Shown here: positions 56,638-64,000 of the stretch, in pieces | Position numbering within the stretch: position 1 is the first letter of the stretch | Layout: the number at the start of each line of letters is the position of its first letter | DNA from: Phytophthora hibernalis | Lineage: Eukaryota; Oomycota; Peronosporomycetes; Peronosporales; Peronosporaceae | Direction: 5' to 3' | Assembly: GCA_012656075.1 (NCBI GenBank) | Contig: JAAKBF010000233.1 | Coordinates: forward strand, 310,001 to 374,000 | Length of the DNA stretch: 64,000 nucleotides | Program-made: the position numbers and the translations under genes | Notes under the pieces: generated by a model | Told to the model about the DNA's origin: nothing | Seen by the model: only the letters and a program-made list of their open reading frames with translations | Databases searched by the model: none

Positions 56638-57989
56638 ATGCACACTTCAACTTTTGGTTTCACGATCGCAGCCGTTGCGACAGTCCTCGTGACAACCACA
56701 CCTGTGGTCGCTCGACCAATGCACGCCGGTATCGACTACTACCGATACCTTGAAGAGAAGGACTCTGTCCAAGTTGATCTCATCGAGTGGAAGAGCAAAT
56801 TCGGTGACGTCGCCCAGAAGAACGGCTGGATGCCAGTCTCGGAGGACCGCAGCGCTGATGACCAAGAGGAGGATCTTCGCCAGCGTATTTTCTTGACCAA
56901 GCAGAGCATTGCCACCGTGCAGGAAGCCAACCCAGACGCCTACTTCTCCATCATGTCGCCGTTCTCTGCTCTGACCGACGAGGAATTCAACAAGTACGTG
57001 CTCAACTCGTACATTCGTGGCAACTCAACCATGAGGAGTGGCAGCGGGTCTGCGTCTCGCCGCCTTCGTCGCGACACGATCTCGGATTCATTCGCCGATC
57101 TACTCGATGGGAACACCGACACCGCTTCAATCGCAAAAACAATCGGGTCACTTTTCCAAGGCTGGATCGATGGACTAACTGCGGGCACTGTTCAACCCCG
57201 ACAGACAGCTCCACCAACGTGCTGTCGGAGAGTGATGCTTACCAGTTTTGGCATCGTGAGAAGCGGACACGAGCTCCAGCGACCAACGCACCAGCCACGA
57301 CACAGCCCGCAACTACGTCTTCACCTGCAGTGACAGAGGAGGCGACCGTCAACTCTGGTTCAGTGGACTGGTCGACATCCAAGTGCGTGGCTCCGATTCA
57401 AAGTCAAGGAGCTTGCGGTTCGTGCTGGGCCTTCGCTACGGTGTCAACCGTCGAGTCGGCACAGTGCATTGCAAACGGGAAAACGTCACTCACCAAGTTC
57501 TCGGAGCAGCAGTTGGTGAGTTGTGACTCTCAGAACTGGGGCTGCAACGGAGGTGCTCCGGTCTACGCATTTGAGTACGTGCAACAGAATGGGCTGTGCA
57601 CCGAAGACAGCTATCCGTACACGTCAGACAGCGGCTTCGCGGACTCTTGCAGCTCCAGCTGCAACTCGCAGGACACTGGCATCAAAGGGTATTCACAGCT
57701 ATCGGGTGAAGACGAATTGCTGAGTGCAGTCGACGAGCACCCGGTAGTCGTGGCAGTGTCCTCCGGGAACAATGTCTGGAAGCAGTATACAGGTGGCGTT
57801 GTGTCCTCGTGCGATACCTGGGACCTGGACCACGCAGTTGTTGCTGTGGGCTACGATTCATCATCAATCAAGATCCGCAACTCGTGGGGCTCGTACTGGG
57901 GAGAGGAAGGTTACATTCGTCTTGCTCGTGGCTCTTCCAGCGAAGGTACGTGCGGTGTCCTGTCGGACATGTCGACTCCACAAATGTAA
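56638..57989 (+). CDS. Secreted papain-like cysteine protease, copy 4
   Basis: Signal peptide (TFGFTIAAVATVLVTTTPVVA), RPMHAGIDYYRYLEEK, then the I29-like block (DLRQRIFLTKQSIATVQ to LTDEEFNKYVLNSY). RRLR is at 57058-57069 (about residue 141). The linker is the shortest of the four and lacks tandem repeats. A one-base shift in the CCCC run near 57200 joins it to the mature domain: SVDWSTSKC, QGACGSCWAF, CNGGAPVYAFEY, LDHAVVAVGYD and RNSWGSYWGEEG. All catalytic residues are present. It is in the same orientation as copies 2 and 3 and is separated from copy 3 by the 7.1-kb island. Confidence 0.9.
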
Positions 57990-58142
57990 GAAGGTTGTCA
58001 AGTCTCGTGTGCATTTTGTTGCGTTGTAGTGGTGTAAGTCGATGTGTAGCTGGTCAAGTTGTAGACATGGTCATCATTGAAGGACATACTCTTTTCGTGG
58101 TAAGCGTACCGACGTCTCACTTTATCGGACCCTTGAACGGTG

Positions 58143-59120
58143 CTACGACGTAGCCGAGTCCAGCTTGATTGAGGAGATCGCCGCAGTCGCTTCATCTACA
58201 GCCGCAGACCGCTTGTCCGCAGCACCAGCAGCTTCCGTACTAAGCGGGAGATACCATTCCTCCAACATACCAGCCTTGTCGCGCGCCTCCTTGTTGAAGG
58301 TGGCTTCAACGTGCCCTTGTAATACTGCGGCACAATCTCTTGGAACTTGGCAATCGGGTCATCGCCATCCCGATCACAGACGTATCGGAACCAACGTACA
58401 CCAGCACCCACGTGAGTGGTTTCCTCGCGGTAATTCTTGTGAATAATTTCCAGACTCACTTCATCGCTCGCCTTTTCAAAGCGCCGGACAGCGTTCGGGA
58501 ACACATCCAACCCGCGTGCTTCGTGGACAAGATGAACCACGGCCAACCGTGCCAGGATGTTCTCGCGGGTCTCGTACGCTGCGTCCCAGAGACCTTCGTG
58601 GCCCGCGAGGTCGCCGTAGAAACTGCCCAGCTCTGTCAGACGATGTGCCCAACTGGTAAAGTGCTCTGCCTCCTCGCCAGCAACGCGGACCCAGTCGTCG
58701 TAGAAAGCACGCGGGAGGTTATGGGGTACGAATCGGCACACCATATCCCACATGAGGTCGATGGCGTAGCTCTCTGCGTGTGCTAGACTGGTCAATATAA
58801 CAAAATAGTCAGCAAGAGCTCGACATCAACAACAAAATTCGCCTACAATTCAATAGCAAAGTTATCACTCACCTGTGCACGAAAGCTTTGCGAGACCCCT
58901 GCTTGGTCTTGTAAGCTGGGACGACCTCCACGTTCTCGGGACGCGCTGGGTGGTCGGGGACGTTGTTCACGTCGTCATTTTCGCTGCAAACGACGTGTAT
59001 AGCGCCACTCTTCCATTGCGCCACATAGGTGGACGTCTTGTCAGCCTTGGCAAAGGCATCGCCCGTCATCAGCACGTCCAACGCACACGAGAACAGCGTC
59101 GGTGGCTGCGAGACCGCCAT
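58143..59120 (-). CDS. DUF455 ferritin-like family protein
   Basis: DUF455 proteins are predicted four-helix ferritin-like folds of unknown reaction. Exon 1 starts MAVSQPPTLFSCALDVLMTGD at 59120. An 85-bp intron (58872-58788, GTGAGT...GACCAG) joins to SLAHAESYAIDLMWDM. Probable metal ligands lie in AESYAIDLMWD, AGEEAEHFTSW, VHEARGLDV and REETTHVGAG, all in the expected order. A one-base correction near 58290 replaces an Arg-rich tail with the family-like end NKEARDKAGMLEEWY, continuing to a stop at 58143. It converges with protease copy 4, 153 bp away. Confidence 0.82.
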
Positions 59121-59969
59121 GATAAAGAACTCTGAATTTTCACTTTGCAACTGCCGTGAATTCTCACTTAGAAACTTTCACTTTTGAGCAAGGAATTACA
59201 AATATTATTATACTTTAAGAATGAAATTTCGACAAGGACAATTTATAAGGCGTAGACGAACTATTTGGACATAAAACCAACTATCCTGCAACTTAAGCAC
59301 CGGCAACACCCCGACCCTAAACGTCCCCTCCGGGGAGTGGCGAGGCAAATGTCGAGGTTCAGCACACCGCTTTTTACGTCACCGTCCTTGGGGAATAAGT
59401 GCATCAAAAATTGTTTTTAGGTGTATTGTACTTCGAAGTAGTCATTTATCGACAAAAATAATAGATTTCCCTTCCGCTTGAGGAAGATACTTCACCAGTA
59501 GTTTCTTCAATTCAGGGAAATTGTGACGGGTTGTAGCTGTATTCTTCGCTACAAATGTACGCTGATCGTTTGTTATGAATTTGACCAACAGTGCTGGCGA
59601 ATCTATCTACTCCACGTCTTGCTGTCTTACCGGAACATGGAGGCTCCAAGTTGGATCTCGTCACGGTTTGAAGTACACGCGTAGGGTTGATACAGCAAAC
59701 TCAGTAGGCTATTAGTCACTAAAATGATCTCGCGAATGAACAACCTAAGTTTTTCAAATATTGTGTTTATTAGGTTTAATGCAATTGAGCTTGCTCTTTG
59801 TTAATTTGAGTTGGGCTTGAATTTGTTCTTGGTGAAGTTGGATTTGTTCTTGGTGAAGTTGGACTGGAAAAGGTGTACATGTAATGTAGTACGTAGTACT
59901 TCGTAGTATATTCCTTCACCCATAAAGCTTCGCAACACAAAAACATGGTATTCCCATTCATCGTCACAG
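59121..59969. other. Mostly non-coding; one short open stretch
   Basis: AT-rich. A minus-strand stretch of about 50 codons (59606-59442) preceded by a possible TAG acceptor could be the last exon of a small protein (contains RTFVAKNTATTRHNF and LKKLLVKYLP). I cannot link it to an upstream exon or a family. Nothing else is seen. Confidence 0.25.
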
Positions 59970-60914
59970 TTACTGGAAGTTGAAGGCCCTCGGGTACAAG
60001 TCTCCATACCACTGGTTCATAGAGAAGTTGTCGTTCACACTGAAACCGAAGTTGCTATAGTTTGGCCGTGGAAATTCTGGGCTGTGGTCGCGTTCATATC
60101 CCGACGACTGACCAAACTGACGACTTGGCGACCGCGGGGATGGCTTTGCGTCCGAGGACCCCACCGCCATGAGCTGCTTGGCATACCGAGACTTGGCTTT
60201 TCAAATGCGCAGCGACTACTTTCGCTCGAAAGTGATGGTGAATCCATACCAAATGCTTTTGCTGAACACGTATAGTAACAACAGACCTCATCATAAAAAA
60301 TGATCGAATAGTTTTCAGGCGAATGAACTGTGTACCTGTAGATGGTGTCCAGCCGTAGCTGGGGTTTTGAATGCGTGAGATGGCTGCTTGCACTTCTGCC
60401 GAGTTTAGCAAGTCAGCTTTGATAGCATCCAATTCAGTGCCTACAACAACGATCAGCCACGAGGGGTTCAAATAATTTGAAGCACTGCAGTAGGCGTAGT
60501 GACGTACGAGTAGTAGCAGCGCTGAGACCCTTGTACTTTGAGATTTTTTCATTCAACCCCCGGATACCGCATTTGGTTTGAGAGGATCTTCTTCCAAGTG
60601 TCGGCACCCGTGAGGCATCCGTTGTGTTGTATCTTCTTTGAAGTGTTGGCATCTGTGAAGCATCGGGCGTGTTATTACTTGCGTTCTCACGCTGTGAGTC
60701 TTCTCGATTCTCTCTTTGAGGTGAGCCAAACGCCGGGGAGCTTCTCATAATGGCTGAAAACAACGACAATAAAGTTAGATGAAGACTGTAGGATCCAAAA
60801 TTGTCGTCGGAATCAGTCCAACTTACGCAATGCAGCGTACTTGGTGCGGAATTTTTCGGCCTTGACAGCCTTCTCCGCGAGCTCAGTCAGCTTCTCCTCC
60901 AGTGCGTTTTCCAT
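59970..60914 (-). CDS. Coiled-coil/disordered protein, probably the C-terminal part of the PWWP gene
   Basis: It starts MENALEEKLTELAEKAVKAEK (charged helix) at 60914. Introns follow near 60832-60757, near 60540-60445 and near 60340-60240. Low-complexity exons contain two similar units (QMPTLQRRYNTTDASRVPTLGRRSS) and a Ser/Pro/Asn-rich C-terminus ending at 59970. It overlaps the end of the PWWP reading frame by about 30 bp in another frame. Removing one A from the AAAAAA run at about 60925 would make the two continuous (KTEKLHTMENALEEK), so I think this is one gene with the next entry. Confidence 0.5.
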
Positions 60915-62713
60915 GGTATGGAGTTTTTTCGGTTTTCACGGTGAATTTGGTCATTCGAGCAAGATTTTTCATTTGGCTTGCAGGTCCGTCATCGGATTTG
61001 GCATCGCTGGAGTCACTTCTCACATGAACCCGAGGCTGCTGCACCTGCTGGTCAGCATCAGGCAACTTTTCGTTTGCAGTTCCTGTTTGAACGAAGAATC
61101 ATTAAACATGTTAGAAAAATCGCAAACATGTGAACTTGAATCAAGCATTATAACACCTTTCTTCGCACACGGTAGCGATTTCGTGGTATGGCGTACGCTG
61201 CTGGTGTGAAAGGCTGGAGTGGTGTATTGCTCATTTCGGAACTTCAACCGAAGAAGGATCCGAGCGTAGGGTGGAGTATACGATTGCAAGTTACCAGTCG
61301 CTCTTCTTGGTGTTTTAATCATCTTGGGGGTCTTCCCGTATTTCCGCGGCACAATGCGAACCTCTTTGGAAGCATTGGCAGTATTCGACGCAATCTTTTC
61401 TTCGAAATATTCGTCAGTAACAGCTTGTTGCTCAACTTCGCCGTCGCACTGGGTTTGTTCACGAGGTGATATGGACGAACTCGCGCGACTGGTATCAGTT
61501 CTATCGCTTTTGTCATGATGATCAAAAAGTCTTGGTCTCTTCCGACGAGTTTTAGGGCTTCGTGTCATGTTTTTCCGCGTCATGGGATCGGCAACACTGT
61601 CCTGGGCAGATTTTGCCTGGTCGGAAGCGCTGGATTTGTCAGTATCGTGTACAACAGTCTCCTGTGCTGGGATTTGTGTTCCGTCGCCAGTTGCTGTTTT
61701 ACTCGAACGTTTCTTCTCTGTCGGTGTTGGTATAGCAGTGTCCTGTGCTGGAGTCTGTGTTTGGTCATCAGTTACCGCTTTACGCATGCGTTTCTCTTCT
61801 GTCGGAGTTGGTATTTCTGCACTGTCTCCTTCATTAGTTTTTCACCACCACCAAGCACCGATGTGTACGCATGTGTCGCTGCATGCTTGGTCCTGTTATC
61901 AGCGAACCCACGCAGCCAGACCTGCTCTCCCATCTCTTTCCTCACTTGTTCAGTAGGCGGTGTGAAGTTGTGTTCAAACTTGACAGGCAACGTGCCCTCC
62001 ACGAACTGTGGAAAATCTTCTCGTGCGTCGCAAGTGGCCAGCAACGTAGTCGAAAGCGCCAAATTCTTGGCGTGCGCCTCCCCTTTCACTTTCCTCTTGC
62101 CCTTCTTCCTTTGTGTCAGTCGTTTCCTCGCTTCTTCATCCGACTGGAACGGCACCACCTTGCTTTTCTTCACCCAGCACCTACAAAAATCAAAGAATAT
62201 AGTTCCATAAAAAATGATAACACGACAATAAAAATGCATCACTACCGGCTGCGTTCCGTGAAGTCTGCCTTGTCCAGGAAGTCCACGAGCAGTCTCTCCT
62301 CGAGCCTCAGGTTCTGAGAGCCTCTGCCGGAGCCTGGGGCCCGCACTGTGAGCAGGGCCGGCCACCAGGGCCACGTGTCCAGTTTGGCCCAGCACTTGAC
62401 AGCCCACGTGTGCGTGTGGAAGGGGGCGATGCGGTTGCTGTCTCGAGGCAGCTCCTCGTCGTACTCGTCCCCAGCAGTCGTACGTGACCTCCACCGAGTC
62501 AGCACTGGGCAGGCGCAACACCTGCGCTACGTTCCAGATGCCGTCTCCGTCCACGACGTCTGCAAAATAAAAAGGATTTTTATAATTAGTAGGTATGGAT
62601 AAGGAACAATACGGCGTGACTGGAGGTGTGGATGCTCCGGTGCAAGGCGCCTCTGTGTTGTGTATGCATGTAATACCTAGCCAGTCGCCCTCGTGCAGCT
62701 CTGGCGCACTCAT
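60883..62713 (-). CDS. PWWP-domain chromatin-associated protein
   Basis: PWWP domains bind methylated histone tails and DNA. Exon 1 (MSAPELHEGDWL) is joined by a 117-bp intron (62676-62560) to a Tudor/MBT-like barrel (DVVDGDGIWNVAQVLRL, VEVTYDCWGDEYDEELP). This runs straight into the PWWP core (CWAKLDTWPWWPALLTV, LLVDFLDKADF). A 65-bp intron (62245-62181) leads to CWVKKSKVVPF, the end of the fold. One-base corrections lie near 62480 and 61805. The tail is disordered and basic with a roughly 27-residue repeat (TPTEKK...TQTPAQ) near 61800-61680, a TRRKRP nuclear-signal-like cluster and SP-rich stretches. The barrel-plus-PWWP order suggests a histone reader. Confidence 0.78.
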
Positions 62714-62858
62714 TGCGCACTTCTTGACTGCCTATGCGGCCAGATAGGCACTGTGCAGATTCATTTAAGTACGTTTCACTGAGTGTAGCCATGTTTTGAA
62801 CATGGCTACACTAGGCCGCGTCGTTTCGTGAGCAAAGAAATCTTTCTCGTACAGGACG

Positions 62859-64000
62859 ATGGAGACTGTGCATGACGACGTTGCGGTGAAGGAGGAGAGT
62901 GTGGCTGGGTCTGATTCTGGACGTCAGGGCAGCGCGGGATTATTCCTGTTCAAAAATGACGGTGAAGCGGGCGAGGAGACGCCGGAGGACATCGCGGCGT
63001 TGGAGATCGAGCGTGCTGCGAACAAGAAGCTGGCGGACGATCTGGCGGACGAGGAGCAGAGACGCCGCGTTGAGGAGGAGAAGGACCGGGAGGACGAGGT
63101 CGCGATCGTCCGCCAGATCAACGTCGAATACTCCATCACGGCCGAGGAGGAGGAGAGGGAGCGCCGTGTGCACGAGTATGAGGTCGCCAAGGTGCAGGAC
63201 CAACTCACGCGCAGACGCAGCCAGATCGCAGCGATCGAAGCTGCAGAAGAAGAGCGCAAGCGACGCATCTCCGAGGCGGAGGATGTACAAGTGCAGGATC
63301 TGAAAGAGCGGGCGTTCTCGCAGGAACTGGCAGTTCGAGCCATGGAGAAGGAGCGAGTGCGTCGGTTGAGCCTTCCGGAAAATCGTGAGCGAGCTCCGTC
63401 TGCAGGTGGTGCGGCGACTGCTGAAGCCCCAGGAGGACTGGAAAGGTTCTACTCCTGTAAGACTGTTGATGCCGATGAAGAAGATGCTGATGCTGATGCT
63501 GACGTGGTAGACGGATTGAGCGAAATTCCGGTCGTGCACGCGTCGGCCTCCAAGATGCTAATGGACGAAAACTCAGGGTGGCAATGTTTGATTGCGTCCG
63601 AAAACACGCAAGAAGAGAAGAATCAACTTCATGGTACGAGATCTCTGCCTTTTGTCCAGTATTTTTGTCAACTGACCTAAAATATTTGTATCTAGCGCTT
63701 CGTATGAGCTTGGAAGAGGAACTCAAGGTTGAACGACACGCTAAGTTTACAGAGCTGGTAGGCGACGTTCGCCTGCTCCGATTCTTGCGCGGACACAAGA
63801 TGAACGTTTCGGTGGCTGCTACCAAGTATCGTGAGATGCTGGCGCTGCGTCAGAAACTCAACCTTGATGATATTCGCGATGACATCGTCAGCAACAACAT
63901 GTCGCCCGACGAGTTCCCACACTTCCAAAAGATCATCCCACATCTACCGTTCCTCGACACCTACGACTTGTTCTCCAGTGAAGGTCATGTTTTCTACTTC
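62859..64000 (+). CDS. CRAL-TRIO (Sec14-like) lipid-binding protein, partial
   Basis: It starts at 62859 (METVHDDVAVKEE). About 250 residues form a long charged coiled coil (EERERRVHEYEVAKVQDQL, EERKRRISEAE) with an acidic Asp/Ala tract. A 62-bp intron (63634-63695, GTACGA...ATCTAG) joins to the CRAL-TRIO N-terminal region (VGDVRLLRFLRGHKMNVSVAATKYREML) and the start of the lipid-binding domain (PHFQKIIPHLPFLDTYD). The window ends inside that domain. It is probably a phosphatidylinositol/phosphatidylcholine transfer or membrane-signalling protein. It is divergent from the PWWP gene, with 145 bp between starts. Confidence 0.8.

Overview
The window reads as nuclear DNA of an oomycete, most likely a Phytophthora or downy-mildew relative. 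The support is tightly packed eukaryotic genes on both strands, short GT-AG introns of about 58-117 bp, a secreted papain-like protease family ahead of whose starts lie sequences close to the oomycete core promoter, and mobile elements (hAT, PIF/Harbinger, Crypton) typical of these genomes. No bacterial operon, rRNA or CRISPR is visible.

Layout. 0-7.4 kb: an Aat-like aminoacyl-tRNA protein transferase, a RasGEF, an RPA1-C-like zinc-ribbon protein and a 2OG-Fe(II) oxygenase. 7.4-13.4 kb: a D-serine dehydratase pseudogene cut into three by two hAT elements in opposite orientation. Both elements have CAGTGCTCGG termini and 8-bp target duplications. 13.4-24.5 kb: a TrhO/rhodanese protein, an M48 metalloprotease, a CDC6/ORC1-like ATPase, a heat-shock factor and a multi-exon helical protein. 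24.5-30.4 kb: a very large protein with a LamG-like N-terminal domain, then a TTAA-flanked MITE. 30.4-39.8 kb: an SBP2-like protein with two UHM/RRM domains, an mRNA cap 2'-O-methyltransferase (CMTR1-like), a myotubularin phosphatase and a fumarylacetoacetase-family hydrolase.

39.9-58.0 kb: four paralogous secreted C1A cysteine proteases. Each has a signal peptide, an I29-like pro-region, an RxLR tetrapeptide, a repeat-rich linker and a papain domain. A 718-bp MITE lies between copies 2 and 3. A 7.1-kb island bounded by Harbinger-like inverted repeats lies between copies 3 and 4; it carries a Harbinger transposase, a SAP-like companion gene, a Crypton tyrosine recombinase and a tRNA-like cloverleaf. 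58-64 kb: a DUF455 ferritin-like protein, a PWWP chromatin protein with a coiled-coil tail, and a CRAL-TRIO protein cut by the window edge.

Almost every conserved gene needs one or more single-base frame corrections, many in homopolymers. This looks more like uncorrected assembly indels than mass pseudogenisation. Coordinates given here span the whole locus and are not exact spliced models.
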